A stretch of 64,000 nucleotides of DNA from Streptomyces sp. AJS327. GTDB lineage: Bacteria > Actinomycetota > Actinomycetes > Streptomycetales > Streptomycetaceae. The DNA is taken from the NCBI RefSeq assembly GCF_013450295.1, contig NZ_SKBR01000002.1, positions 1,884,501 through 1,948,500 of the forward strand, given 5' to 3'. Numbering within the stretch: position 1 is the first letter of the stretch; each line of letters starts with the position of its first letter. Shown here in pieces: positions 1-8,088 of this stretch. Below the pieces are notes generated by a model that searched no databases, had not been told where the DNA came from, and saw only the letters and a list, made by a program, of their open reading frames with translations. The translations under genes were made by a program, and so were the position numbers.

Positions 1-12
1 GGAGGCACCAGC

Positions 13-1536
13 ATGAGCCGTTACGCCGCGCCCGGAACCGAAGGCGCCCTGCTCACCTACCAGTCGCGCTACGACCACTGGATCGGCGGCGAGTATGTCG
101 CGCCCCGGCGGGGCGGCTACTTCGAGAACCCCACGCCCGTCACCGGCCAGCCCTTCACCGAGGTGGCCCGCGGCACCGCGGAGGACGTGGAGCGCGCCAT
201 CGACGCCGCGCACGCGGCGGCCGGCCCCTGGGGGCGCACCCCGGCGGCGGAGCGGGCGCTGATCCTGCACCGGATCGCCGACCGGATGGAGGAGCACCTG
301 GAGGCACTGGCGGTCGCGGAGAGCTGGGAGAACGGCAAGCCGGTCCGCGAAACCCTGGCCGCCGACATCCCGCTGGCCATCGACCACTTCCGCTACTTCG
401 CCGGGGCGATCCGCGCCCAGGAGGGCTCGATCTCCGAGATCGACGCGGACACGGTCGCCTACCACTTCCACGAGCCGCTGGGCGTCGTCGCGCAGATCAT
501 CCCCTGGAACTTCCCGATCCTGATGGCCACCTGGAAGCTGGCGCCCGCGCTCGCCGCGGGCAACGCCGTGGTGCTGAAGCCCGCCGAACAGACGCCGGTC
601 TCCATCCACTTCCTGATGGGCCTCATCGGCGACCTGCTGCCGCCGGGGGTCGTCAACATCGTCAACGGCTTCGGCGCCGAGGCGGGCAAACCGCTCGCGA
701 GCAGCCCCCGGGTGGCGAAGATCGCCTTCACCGGCGAGACCACCACCGGGCGGCTGATCATGCAGTACGCCTCGGAGAACCTGAAGCCGGTGACCCTGGA
801 ACTCGGTGGCAAGAGCCCCAACATCTTCTTCAACGACGTCTCCGACGCGGCGGACGACTTCCACGAGAAGGCGCTGGAGGGCTTCGCCCTGTTCGCGCTC
901 AACCAGGGCGAGGTCTGCACCTGCCCCTCGCGCGCACTCATCCAGGGCGACCACTACGGCGACTTCCTCCCAGCGGCCCAGGCCCGCACCGAGCGGATCG
1001 TCCAGGGTCACCCGCTGGACACCGCGACGATGGTCGGTGCCCAGGCGTCCAACGACCAGCTGGAGAAGATCCTTTCCTACCTGGACATAGGCCGGCAGGA
1101 GGGAGCGAAGGTCCTGACCGGCGGGGGCCGCGCCGAGCTCGGCGGCGAACTGGAGGGCGGCTACTACGTCCAGCCGACGATCCTGGAGGGCACCAACCGG
1201 ATGCGGGTCTTCCAGGAGGAGATCTTCGGCCCCGTCGTCTCCGTCACCCCCTTCGAGGACTTCGACGAGGCGATCAGCATCGCCAACGACACGCTCTACG
1301 GGCTCGGGGCCGGGGTGTGGACGCGTGACGGCGCCACCGCCTACCGCGCCGGACGCGCGATCCAGGCCGGGCGGGTGTGGACCAACTGCTACCACGCCTA
1401 CCCCGCGCACGCCGCGTTCGGCGGCTACAAGCAGTCCGGCATCGGCCGGGAGAACCACCGGATGATGCTCGACCACTACCAGCAGACGAAGAACCTGCTG
1501 GTGAGCTACTCCCCGCAGCAGCTCGGACTGTTCTGA
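13..1536 (+). CDS. NAD(P)-dependent aldehyde dehydrogenase
   Basis: A full-length aldehyde dehydrogenase of 507 residues, which oxidises an aldehyde to its acid in the cytoplasm. A GGAGG ribosome-binding site lies at the very start of the window, a few bases before the ATG. The ELGGKSP motif that carries the general-base glutamate is present, and the catalytic cysteine is C302 within NQGEVCTCPSR. That cysteine context is typical of the acetaldehyde/short-chain aldehyde dehydrogenase (ExaC/AldA-like) branch. The stop overlaps the start of the DUF779 gene by one base, so the two are translationally coupled; this pairing recurs in bacteria and supports a short-chain aldehyde as substrate. The exact substrate is inferred. 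Any upstream operon partner lies outside the window. Confidence 0.93.
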   Translation: MSRYAAPGTEGALLTYQSRYDHWIGGEYVAPRRGGYFENPTPVTGQPFTEVARGTAEDVERAIDAAHAAAGPWGRTPAAERALILHRIADRMEEHLEALAVAESWENGKPVRETLAADIPLAIDHFRYFAGAIRAQEGSISEIDADTVAYHFHEPLGVVAQIIPWNFPILMATWKLAPALAAGNAVVLKPAEQTPVSIHFLMGLIGDLLPPGVVNIVNGFGAEAGKPLASSPRVAKIAFTGETTTGRLIMQYASENLKPVTLELGGKSPNIFFNDVSDAADDFHEKALEGFALFALNQGEVCTCPSRALIQGDHYGDFLPAAQARTERIVQGHPLDTATMVGAQASNDQLEKILSYLDIGRQEGAKVLTGGGRAELGGELEGGYYVQPTILEGTNRMRVFQEEIFGPVVSVTPFEDFDEAISIANDTLYGLGAGVWTRDGATAYRAGRAIQAGRVWTNCYHAYPAHAAFGGYKQSGIGRENHRMMLDHYQQTKNLLVSYSPQQLGLF

Positions 1537-1925
1537 TGACCGGCCCGGCCGAGCGGGTCGCCCTGACCCCGTCAGCCGCCGACCTCCTCCGGCGGCTGAC
1601 GGAACAGCACGGACCGCTGATGTTCCACCAGTCCGGCGGCTGTTGCGACGGCAGCAGCCCGATGTGCTACCAGCGCGGGGAGTTCCGCACCGGCGCCTCC
1701 GACGTGCTCCTCGGCGAGCTGGAGGTGCCGGAGGTCCCCGAGCCCGTGCCGTTCTGGATGTCGGTCAGCCAGCACGCCCTCTGGAGCCACACCCACCTGA
1801 CCGTCGACGTGGTGCCCGGCCGGGGCAGTGGCTTCTCGCTGGAGGCCCCGGAGGGCGTGCGCTTCCTGATCCGCTCCCGGCTGCTGGAACCCCCACCGGA
1901 CCAGCCGGGCCCCCCGGACGGCTGA
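1536..1925 (+). CDS. DUF779 family protein, partner of the aldehyde dehydrogenase
   Basis: A protein of 129 residues. The ATG at 1536 shares one base with the TGA of the upstream dehydrogenase, which fixes the start; an earlier start in this frame would lie deep inside the dehydrogenase gene. The cysteine-rich stretch FHQSGGCCDGSSPMC and a later SQHALWSHTHL segment match DUF779, a family whose genes usually sit beside acetaldehyde dehydrogenases. The biochemical role is not known to me; the clustered Cys and His residues would suit metal binding, which is inference. A strong hairpin follows the stop, so the two-gene unit probably ends here. Confidence 0.85.
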   Translation: MTGPAERVALTPSAADLLRRLTEQHGPLMFHQSGGCCDGSSPMCYQRGEFRTGASDVLLGELEVPEVPEPVPFWMSVSQHALWSHTHLTVDVVPGRGSGFSLEAPEGVRFLIRSRLLEPPPDQPGPPDG

Positions 1926-1927
1926 CC

Positions 1928-1958
1928 GCGGGGCGGCCCGGCGACCGGGTCGCCCCGC
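1928..1958. terminator. Hairpin terminator between convergent genes
   Basis: A 14-bp stem (1928-1941 with 1945-1958) containing one G-U type pair and a 3-nt CGA loop lies between the convergent DUF779 and MOSC genes. Stems without a U-tract are common factor-independent terminators in Streptomyces, and the symmetry would let it act in both directions. Confidence 0.7.
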
Positions 1959-1967
1959 AGCATCACC

Positions 1968-2003
1968 TCAGCCGAGCACCTCGAATCAGCCGAGCACCTC
2001 GAA
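1968..2003. repeat. 18-bp perfect tandem duplication at the MOSC gene end
   Basis: The 18-mer tcagccgagcacctcgaa occurs twice in direct succession (1968-1985 and 1986-2003). The second copy holds the last five codons (FEVLG) and the stop of the minus-strand MOSC gene, so the first copy is a duplicated FEVLG-stop just beyond the gene. It has no coding effect because the first stop ends translation. Replication slippage is the likely origin. Confidence 0.9.
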
Positions 2004-2813
2004 GGGATCGCCCGCGCGGACCCTGCCCGTCCCCTCCGGGATCAGGTTCTGGCCGAACACCAGCTGGTCACCGAAGCGGCGGTGGCGGGTCAGGGTGCGC
2101 AGGGGCTCCTTGCCCCGCTCGCCCGTCCGCTGGTCGGTGGTGGTCACCACACAGCGCCCGCACGGTTTGACGACCCGGAAGGTCACCTCGCCCACCCGCA
2201 CCCGGCGCCAGTCGTCCTCCGCCCACGGGGCGGTCCCCTCCACCACCAGGTTGGGGCGGAAGCGGTTCATCGGCAGCGGACCCTCGTCCGGGTGATCGCC
2301 CTGCGCGATAAGGGAGTTGAGGGCGTCCAGCGAGGAGACGGACACCAGCAGCAGCGGGAAGCCGTCCGCGAACGACACCGTCTCGCCGGGCAGTCCGTAC
2401 GCCGGGTCGATCGGCCGCCGGTACTCCGGGGCGTCGAGGTGGACCAGCCGCACCGGCCCGCCCAGGAACTCGGAGAGCCAGTCGTCCGCGGCGCCCCCGG
2501 CGGGGACGGTCTCGACGGTGCTGCGCCAGACCTCCACCTCCACCGTGCCGTGCCGTGCGTCCGGCACGGCGACCTCCAGCGGCGGCATTCCCGGGGCGCT
2601 CAGCCGCACACCGCCCCCCGGCAGCGTCTCGGCGGAGGCCAGCGCGAGCCGTGGCTGCTCGCGCTGCGAGACCTTGTCCCCGTCCGGTGTGGCCACGAGC
2701 CAGCGGCGGTCCCCCCGCGGTCCCCACAGCTCGATGTCCGCCTCGTCACGCTCGCTCCCCGCAAGCGACTTCACCGGGTAGAGATACAGCCCCGCCAGCG
2801 TCGGTGGTGTCAT
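1986..2813 (-). CDS. MOSC domain-containing protein
   Basis: A protein of 275 residues with an N-terminal MOSC beta-barrel domain (starting LAGLYLYPVKSLAG) and a C-terminal MOSC domain. The central NRFRPNLVV motif, the cysteine in VKPCGRCVVTT and the terminal FGQNLIPEGTGRVRAGD match the YcbX/mARC group of molybdenum-cofactor sulfide-carrier or reductase proteins. Such proteins bind Moco through the conserved cysteine and can reduce N-hydroxylated compounds. Function is inferred from family. It is convergent with the DUF779 gene and transcribed towards the terminator at 1928. An 18-bp tandem duplication sits at its stop codon. Confidence 0.88.
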   Translation of the reverse strand: MTPPTLAGLYLYPVKSLAGSERDEADIELWGPRGDRRWLVATPDGDKVSQREQPRLALASAETLPGGGVRLSAPGMPPLEVAVPDARHGTVEVEVWRSTVETVPAGGAADDWLSEFLGGPVRLVHLDAPEYRRPIDPAYGLPGETVSFADGFPLLLVSVSSLDALNSLIAQGDHPDEGPLPMNRFRPNLVVEGTAPWAEDDWRRVRVGEVTFRVVKPCGRCVVTTTDQRTGERGKEPLRTLTRHRRFGDQLVFGQNLIPEGTGRVRAGDPFEVLG

Positions 2814-2891
2814 GCGGTCATCCTGCCACCCCGCCCCGTCCCCCGGACGGCGGCCGTCCGTCCCTCCCGCGCACTCGCTCCCGAACCGGGG

Positions 2892-3428
2892 TCAGTACCC
2901 CCGGCCCGGGTACTGCTGACCACGCTGGTAGGGGTCCTGGTACCCGCCCGGGGCCGGACGCGGCGCCGCGGGCCGTGGTGCCACCGGCCGCATCTGCTGC
3001 GGCGGGGGCGGCTGTTGCTGCTGCTGGGGGTACGGGTGGGGCTGCTGCGGTTGCTGACGCGGATCCGCCTGCCCCCGCTGCTGCGCGGGGTGCGGAAGGT
3101 ACGGAGCGGGCGCCTGCTGTAGGCCCATCGGCTGCTGCTGCGCGGGCTGTTGGACGCGCGGCGCGGGCGCCGGTGCCAACGGCTGCGGAGCGGCCGGGAG
3201 TTGAGCGGGCGCCTGGTGGCCGTACGGCGGCGCGGGCGGCTGCGGGCCCTGTCCCGAGGGAAGAGCCGGAAGCGCGCTCTGCGGCTCGTAAGCGGACGGA
3301 ACGCGAATGGGAGCGATCTGCGGGGTGCCCCGTTCCGCGACAAGCATGTCGTAGATGGGGGTGTCCGGCTGCGGCGGAGCAGAGTAATAGCCGCCGCCAT
3401 AAGTATTGCGGGGGGAGGTCATGCCCAT
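2892..3428 (-). CDS. Pro/Gln-rich low-complexity protein (DUF6643-like)
   Basis: A 178-residue protein with an ordered N-terminus (TSPRNTYGGGYYSAPPQPD, then PIYDMLVAERGTPQIAPIRVP) and a long tail made almost entirely of Pro, Gln, Ala and Tyr. The N-terminal part resembles a conserved Streptomyces hypothetical family that I recall as DUF6643; this is from memory, not a search. There is no signal peptide or membrane segment. Two starts are possible, at 3428 (MGM...) or 3422 (MTSPRN...), and neither has a good Shine-Dalgarno sequence; the shorter one better fits the family. The tail looks disordered. Its function is unknown, and it is transcribed towards the MOSC gene, 78 bp away. Confidence 0.65.
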   Translation of the reverse strand: MGMTSPRNTYGGGYYSAPPQPDTPIYDMLVAERGTPQIAPIRVPSAYEPQSALPALPSGQGPQPPAPPYGHQAPAQLPAAPQPLAPAPAPRVQQPAQQQPMGLQQAPAPYLPHPAQQRGQADPRQQPQQPHPYPQQQQQPPPPQQMRPVAPRPAAPRPAPGGYQDPYQRGQQYPGRGY

Positions 3429-4283
3429 AAGTTAAGCCCAAAATACACGGCGGGACCAGACCTCTCCCGCGGCACTTCGGCCCCAGTTTCACCCGGGGCC
3501 GCTTCGGTGTCTTCTCGCCTCAACATGCTGACGCGCGGGCCCGGTTCCGGCTTCCCGCCGATCCGCGTCCGCTCCTCGCCCCACCCCGCGCCCGGGCCCC
3601 TCCGGAGCCGCCCCCCGGGCGGCGCGCACGGCCCGTACGCCGAGCCGTCCCCCGCTTACCCGGGCCGCTTTGGAGATCGGCTGGAGGTGATCTCCAAAGG
3701 CACGGCGGAGACCCGGCGGGGGGAACAGCCATTCCGCGGGGACCCGCCGATGGCGGCGCCGCCCACATTACCCGGCAAACCAACGAGCGCGGATTCCGAT
3801 CGGTTCCCGGGGATCACCGACTTTCCACGGACTTCACCATTCGACGCGAGTACGGGGAACGCGGCCGAGGTCCCACGCCCGAGAACCCGGAGAACCGGAC
3901 CGCCAACGAAGGGGAACGGAAGGCAGGTTGGATACCCCCGCGCCGTACCGCTCCCTCACGCGTCCAACCCGTCGCGCGGCCCGCGGCCACCCGGGCCCGG
4001 CGGCCCGGTGCCGGGAGGTCCGCCGCGTACCGGGCCAACGACCGCTGGCAGACGGACGGTCGGGGAGTCGGCGCCCCAACGTCAGCGCAGCCGCGTCCCG
4101 TTCGCCTTCGCGGTCCAGCCGGTGGGGCCAGCGCCGGGCACGCGACCGCCCAACACCCCGCCGCCGCCCCCGCGTTCCCCGTCCGCCAGCTCCCACCCCT
4201 CCCGGCGTCCGGTCCCCCCCCGGGGCGCCGGAGCGCCGAAAACCCCGCGCGCCGCTCCGGCCGGGGCTGCTACGGTCCCCGCC
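3429..4283. other. Gene-poor stretch of 855 bp
   Basis: No convincing gene is seen on either strand. The open frames crossing it are rich in Arg, Pro and Gly and look like by-products of GC-rich DNA. It should hold the promoter of the Pro/Gln-rich gene at its left end and that of the threonine leader at its right end. The only distinct structure is the inverted repeat at 3668-3699. Confidence 0.55.
3668..3699. repeat. Perfect 11-bp inverted repeat in a gene desert
   Basis: The arms CTTTGGAGATC (3668-3678) and GATCTCCAAAG (3689-3699) are exact reverse complements separated by a 10-nt spacer (GGCTGGAGGT). The arms are AT-richer than the surroundings. It could be a dimeric regulator site or an RNA hairpin; there is no adjacent gene to decide. 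Confidence 0.75.
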
Positions 4284-4337
4284 ATGCAGCGCGCCCCGAG
4301 GATGACGACGACGCCGGAGAGTGTCCCGGCGCGCTGA
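4284..4337 (+). CDS. Threonine-rich leader peptide of the thrS attenuator
   Basis: A 17-codon frame reads MQRAPRMTTTPESVPAR and contains three consecutive ACG threonine codons. An internal ATG would give the shorter MTTTPESVPAR. It ends 16 bases before a perfect 13-bp terminator hairpin, and 85 bases before a threonyl-tRNA synthetase gene. A run of codons for the amino acid handled by the downstream enzyme, followed by a terminator, is the classic layout of ribosome-mediated attenuation: stalling at the threonine codons when charged tRNA-Thr is short would favour read-through. The layout is seen in the sequence; regulation is inferred, and I did not identify the competing antiterminator stem. 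Confidence 0.68.
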   Translation: MQRAPRMTTTPESVPAR

Positions 4338-4353
4338 TCGTTGACCTGAGTCC

Positions 4354-4383
4354 GAAGCCCCGGGGCGAGTGCCCCGGGGCTTC
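4354..4383 (+). terminator. Attenuator hairpin upstream of the threonyl-tRNA synthetase gene
   Basis: The arms GAAGCCCCGGGGC (4354-4366) and GCCCCGGGGCTTC (4371-4383) pair perfectly over 13 bp with a GAGT loop. The hairpin lies between the threonine-rich leader peptide and the synthetase start, where a conditional terminator would sit. An alternative upstream ATG for the synthetase (4369) would lie inside this hairpin, which argues against that start. Confidence 0.75.
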
Positions 4384-4422
4384 CTCCTGCGGTCACCGCT
4401 CCGTGACCCACGGGAGAAGCCC

Positions 4423-5649
4423 ATGCGTGACCACCGCTCACTCGGCCGCGAACTGGAGCTGTTCGACACCGACCCGCTGATCGGCGCGGGACTGCCGTAC
4501 TGGCTCCCCGACGGCGCCACCCTCCGGCACACCCTGGAGGAGTACGTCCGCACCGAGGAGCGCCGCTCCGGTTACCAGCACGTCTACTCCCCGGTGCTCG
4601 GCAGACGGGAGCTGTACGAGATCTCCGGCCACTGGTCGCACTACCGTGCGGACATGTTCCCGCCCCTCGACCTCGGCGGTGAACAGCTGGTGCTGCGCCC
4701 CAGCCTCTGTCCCCACCACGCGCTGATCTACCGTGCGCGCTCCCGCAGCTACCGTGAACTACCGCTGCGCATGGCCGAGTTGGGCGGCATGTACCGCGCC
4801 GAACTCTCCGGCGTGCTGGGCGGACTGACCCGGGTCCGGGCCATCCAGCTGAACGACGCGCACCTGTTCTGCGCCCCCGCCCAGGTCGCCGACGAGGCCG
4901 CCGCCGCGCTCGCCCTCATCCGCCGCGCCCACCGCGCGCTCGGCCTCGTCCCCGTGCGCTACCGGCTGTCCCTCCCCGGAGACGGCGGGAAGTACGTCGC
5001 CCGGCCGGAACTGTGGCGGCGCTCCACCGCTGTCCTCACCGAGGTCCTGGACCGCTCCGGCGTGCCCTACGAGGCGGTCGAGGGCGAAGCCGCCTTCTAC
5101 GGACCGAAGATCGACGTGCAGATCGCCGACGGCTCCGGACGCGAGTCCACCCTCTCCACCGTGCAGGTCGACTTCCACCAGCCCGACCGGTTCGACCTGC
5201 GCTACGTCGGCCCCGACGGGGCACGCCACCGCCCGGTGATGATCCACCGCAGCGTCATCGGCAGCGTGGAGCGCGCCGTGGCACACCTCGTCGAACAGCA
5301 CGGCGGGGCCTTCCCGCCCTGGCTCGCCCCGACCCAGCTGACCGTCCTCCCGGTCTCCGACGCCGAACTGCCGGACGCCGAGGCCCTCGTGCGCCGCGCC
5401 ACCGGCCTCGGGCTCCGCGCCGAGCTGGCAGGACCGGAGCGGGGAAGCCTGGGCGCCCGGGTCCGGCGGGCCCGGCTGGTGCCCTACCAGGCGGTCATCG
5501 GCGCCCGCGAGGCCGCGGCCGGTCACCTCGCGCTGCGCCTCCGCGACGGCCGCCGCGTCGGACCCCTCCCCGTGGACGCGGCCCTCACCCGGCTCACCGG
5601 CGTCGTCGAGGCGCACCACACCGCCCTCTGGGACGTACCGGAGGCGTGA
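4423..5649 (+). CDS. Short threonyl-tRNA synthetase paralogue
   Basis: A class II aminoacyl-tRNA synthetase of 408 residues that would charge tRNA-Thr. It holds the catalytic core and the C-terminal anticodon-binding domain but lacks the N-terminal TGS and editing domains of the usual enzyme of about 650 residues. Core motifs are intact: RMAELGGMYRAELSGVLGGL (motif 2), GSVERAVAHLVEQHGGAFPP (motif 3), and the zinc ligands in LCPHH, NDAHLFC and MIHRSV. The ATG at 4423 follows GGGAGAAG and was chosen over 4369. A leader peptide and hairpin upstream suggest induction on threonine starvation. Such a copy is probably secondary to a full-length ThrRS elsewhere and may serve in starvation or resistance to a ThrRS inhibitor. 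Without editing it may mischarge serine. Confidence 0.9.
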   Translation: MRDHRSLGRELELFDTDPLIGAGLPYWLPDGATLRHTLEEYVRTEERRSGYQHVYSPVLGRRELYEISGHWSHYRADMFPPLDLGGEQLVLRPSLCPHHALIYRARSRSYRELPLRMAELGGMYRAELSGVLGGLTRVRAIQLNDAHLFCAPAQVADEAAAALALIRRAHRALGLVPVRYRLSLPGDGGKYVARPELWRRSTAVLTEVLDRSGVPYEAVEGEAAFYGPKIDVQIADGSGRESTLSTVQVDFHQPDRFDLRYVGPDGARHRPVMIHRSVIGSVERAVAHLVEQHGGAFPPWLAPTQLTVLPVSDAELPDAEALVRRATGLGLRAELAGPERGSLGARVRRARLVPYQAVIGAREAAAGHLALRLRDGRRVGPLPVDAALTRLTGVVEAHHTALWDVPEA

Positions 5650-5665
5650 CCGTCCGCGACTCCGC

Positions 5666-5695
5666 GCCGTCCGCACCGCGAGCGGCGCGGACGGC
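5666..5695 (+). terminator. Hairpin terminator after the threonyl-tRNA synthetase gene
   Basis: GCCGTCCGC (5666-5674) and GCGGACGGC (5687-5695) form a perfect 9-bp stem with a 12-nt loop, 16 bp after the stop codon and ahead of the TerD gene. Confidence 0.55.
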
Positions 5696-5803
5696 CCCGG
5701 TCCGGGCGGGCGGCCCGGCACCGGCGCCCGCACGGCGCCGACGGGGTTCGACTAGGTTGGTGCGGGCGTGGACGCACGCGCGACGAGCCCGAGGGGGAGT
5801 TCT

Positions 5804-7078
5804 ATGAGTATGCGCAAGGGAACCAACTGCCCTGTCCAGGCCCAGACGGTCCGCGTCGAGCTGGGCTGGCGGAGTGGGACGGGCGTCCCCGACGTCGACG
5901 CGTCCGCCCTGCTGCTGACGGCGTCCGAACGCGTCAGGTCGGACAGCGACTTCGTCTTCTACAACCAGCCCCGGCACGCCTCCGGCGCGGTCTCGCACAG
6001 CGGGAAGAAGCCCCAGGGCGCCACCGTCACCGACGAACTCACCGTCGAACTCGGCCGCGTCGAGCAGGACGTCGAGCGGGTGGTCATCGCCGCCTCGGCG
6101 GACGGCGGCTCGTTCGGGCAGGTGCCCGGCCTGTACGTCCGCGTGCTGGACGCCGCCTCCGGCGCGGAGGTCGCCCGCTACGAGAGCGAGGACGCCACCG
6201 TGGAGACGGCGTTCGTGCTCGGCGAGCTGTACCGCCGCCAGGGCGCCTGGAAGTTCCGCGCCGTGGGCCAGGGCTACGGCAGCGGACTGGCCGGACTCGC
6301 GGAGGACTTCGGTATCTCCGTCGACGAACCGGCACCGGCGCCCGCGACCCCGCCCCAGACCCCGGCACCCGCTCCGGCCGCCCCCGTGGCGGCCCCACCG
6401 CCCCCGGCCGCGCCCGCCCCGCAGCCCGCCGCCGCGCCGGTACGCCTGACGAAGGTGACGCTCACCAAGGAGACGCCCTCCGTCTCCCTCACCAAACAGG
6501 GCGGCACCTCGGGCGCCATGCGGATCAACCTCAACTGGCAGGTGCACAAGCAGTTCTCCGGATGGGGCCGGAAACTCGGCAAGGCCATGGCGCTCCACTC
6601 CGACCTCGACCTGGACCTCTGCGCGCTCTTCGAGCTGGCCGACGGCCGCAAGGGCGTCGTGCAGGCGCTCGGCAACGCCTTCGGCTCGCTGAACGGCCCG
6701 CCCTGGATCCACCTCGACGGCGACGACCGCACGGGCGCCCGCGACTCCGGCGAGAACATGACCGTCAACCTGGACCAGTCGGCCCAGCTGCGGCGCGTGC
6801 TCATCTTCGTCACCATCTACCAGGGCGCGCGCAGCTTCTCCGGCCTGGACGCCACCGTCACCCTGCAACCCCAGCACGGCGCGCCCATCGAGTTCTCCCT
6901 CGACGAGTGCACCGTCCCCTCCACCGTCTGCGCGCTCGCGCTGATCACCAACCAGGGTGGCGAACTGGTCGTGCAGCGCGAGTCGCGGTTCCTCGTCTGC
7001 GACCGCGGCGTCAGCCCGCAGCGCACCGTCGACGCCGCCTACGGCTGGGGAATGCAGTGGACGCCGGGACGCAAGTGA
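5804..7078 (+). CDS. Double TerD-domain (tellurium/stress-type) protein
   Basis: A cytoplasmic protein of 424 residues with two TerD-like domains. The first spans about residues 1-185 (MRKGTNCPV..., VDASALLLT, DFVFYNQP, LGELYRRQGAWKFRAVGQGY). An Ala/Pro linker of about 40 residues follows, and then a divergent second domain (residues about 220-424). TerD family proteins bind calcium and act in tellurite resistance, phage or general stress responses; Streptomyces carries many. The ATG at 5804 follows GAGGGGGAG; the first ATG in the frame (5768) lacks such a site. The second domain has a tighter acidic loop (HLDGDDRTGARDSGENM), suited to calcium binding. Role is inferred from family. Confidence 0.88.
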   Translation: MSMRKGTNCPVQAQTVRVELGWRSGTGVPDVDASALLLTASERVRSDSDFVFYNQPRHASGAVSHSGKKPQGATVTDELTVELGRVEQDVERVVIAASADGGSFGQVPGLYVRVLDAASGAEVARYESEDATVETAFVLGELYRRQGAWKFRAVGQGYGSGLAGLAEDFGISVDEPAPAPATPPQTPAPAPAAPVAAPPPPAAPAPQPAAAPVRLTKVTLTKETPSVSLTKQGGTSGAMRINLNWQVHKQFSGWGRKLGKAMALHSDLDLDLCALFELADGRKGVVQALGNAFGSLNGPPWIHLDGDDRTGARDSGENMTVNLDQSAQLRRVLIFVTIYQGARSFSGLDATVTLQPQHGAPIEFSLDECTVPSTVCALALITNQGGELVVQRESRFLVCDRGVSPQRTVDAAYGWGMQWTPGRK

Positions 7079-7228
7079 CCCCCGCCCGCGAGCACCGCTG
7101 ACGCTCCGCGCCCGCGCGGCCCCGCCCGCCGCGAGGGCACCTGCCCACGGCCGCCCGCCGGGCCCGCCCATCCGCGGGCTGGCGGCGGCCGGAGGGCGCC
7201 ATTCCCCGATCGACTACAGTTGCCCTCC

Positions 7229-8014
7229 GTGAACATCGCGCTCATCGACTCCGGGATCGGCCTGCTGGCAGCCGCCGCGGCGGTGCGCCGCGCCCGCCCG
7301 GACGCGCGGCTCGTGCTCTCCTCCGACCCCGGCAGCATGCCCTGGGGACCCCGCTCCACCGGCGAGATCGTCCAGCTCGCCCTGGGCTGCGCGCGGGCGG
7401 CCGCCCGGCACCGCCCGGACGCCCTCGTCGTGGCCTGCAACACCGCCTCGGTGTACGCGCTGGACGTGCTGCGCACCGAACTGGAACCCGCTCTCCCGGT
7501 CATCGGCACCGTCCCCGCAGTCAAGCCCGCCTCGGCGGGCGGCGGCCCGGTCGCCATCTGGGCCACCCCGGCCACCACCGGCAGCCCCTACCAGCGTCGG
7601 CTGATCACGGAGTTCGGCAACGGCGCCCAGGTCACCCCGGTGCCCTGCCACGGGCTCGCCGACGCCATCGAGAGTGCCGACCAGGACCGGATCGACGCCG
7701 CCGTCTCCGCCGCCGCCGCGCTCACCCCACCCGGTGTCGCGTCGGTCGTGCTCGGCTGCACCCACTACGAACTCGTCGCCGGACGCGTCAGCGCCGCCCT
7801 CCACCGTCCCGGCGTCCCCGAACCCCGGCTGTACGGTTCCGCCGAGGCCGTCGCCGCGCAGGTCCTCCGCCGGGTCGCCGCCGTCCCCGAAGCGGAGACG
7901 CGGGCGCCCGGGGGGCTGACCGTCCTGCTCGGAGGTCGCCCGGGCAGTCTGCCGCCCGCCGCCCTGAGCTACCCCGAGGGGCGGCTGCTGACCACGCTCA
8001 GCACCCCCGTCTGA
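7229..8014 (+). CDS. Glutamate racemase-like (Asp/Glu racemase family) protein
   Basis: A protein of 261 residues resembling glutamate racemase, which converts L- to D-glutamate for peptidoglycan. Key residues are present: the DSGIG motif with D7, the first catalytic cysteine C70 in ACNTAS, and the second C177 in GCTHYE. The start is GTG 7229; TTG 7220 in the same frame is also possible. Streptomyces normally has a separate MurI, and this copy departs from the usual DSGxGG and PYG motifs, so it may be a paralogue with another amino-acid substrate. It stands alone, 150 bp after the TerD gene and 74 bp before a membrane protein gene. Confidence 0.82.
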   Translation: MNIALIDSGIGLLAAAAAVRRARPDARLVLSSDPGSMPWGPRSTGEIVQLALGCARAAARHRPDALVVACNTASVYALDVLRTELEPALPVIGTVPAVKPASAGGGPVAIWATPATTGSPYQRRLITEFGNGAQVTPVPCHGLADAIESADQDRIDAAVSAAAALTPPGVASVVLGCTHYELVAGRVSAALHRPGVPEPRLYGSAEAVAAQVLRRVAAVPEAETRAPGGLTVLLGGRPGSLPPAALSYPEGRLLTTLSTPV

Positions 8015-8088
8015 CGCTCCGCGCACAGCGCCCGTGGCCCTGCCGCCCCACACTGCCGACCGCGCGTGTTCGGCGTACCGTCGCGAGT

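Noticed and set aside
4284..4422. T-box riboswitch for the synthetase leader
   Set aside because: The conserved T-box sequence and multi-stem layout are not present. A coding leader with threonine codons explains the region better.
4369..4423. Upstream ATG start for the threonyl-tRNA synthetase
   Set aside because: It falls inside the terminator hairpin and lacks a ribosome-binding site. The ATG at 4423 has one and matches the family N-terminus.
5594..7171. A 525-codon minus-strand frame opposite the TerD gene
   Set aside because: It is Gly/Arg/Ala-rich without motifs, and the plus-strand frame has two clear TerD domains and a ribosome-binding site.
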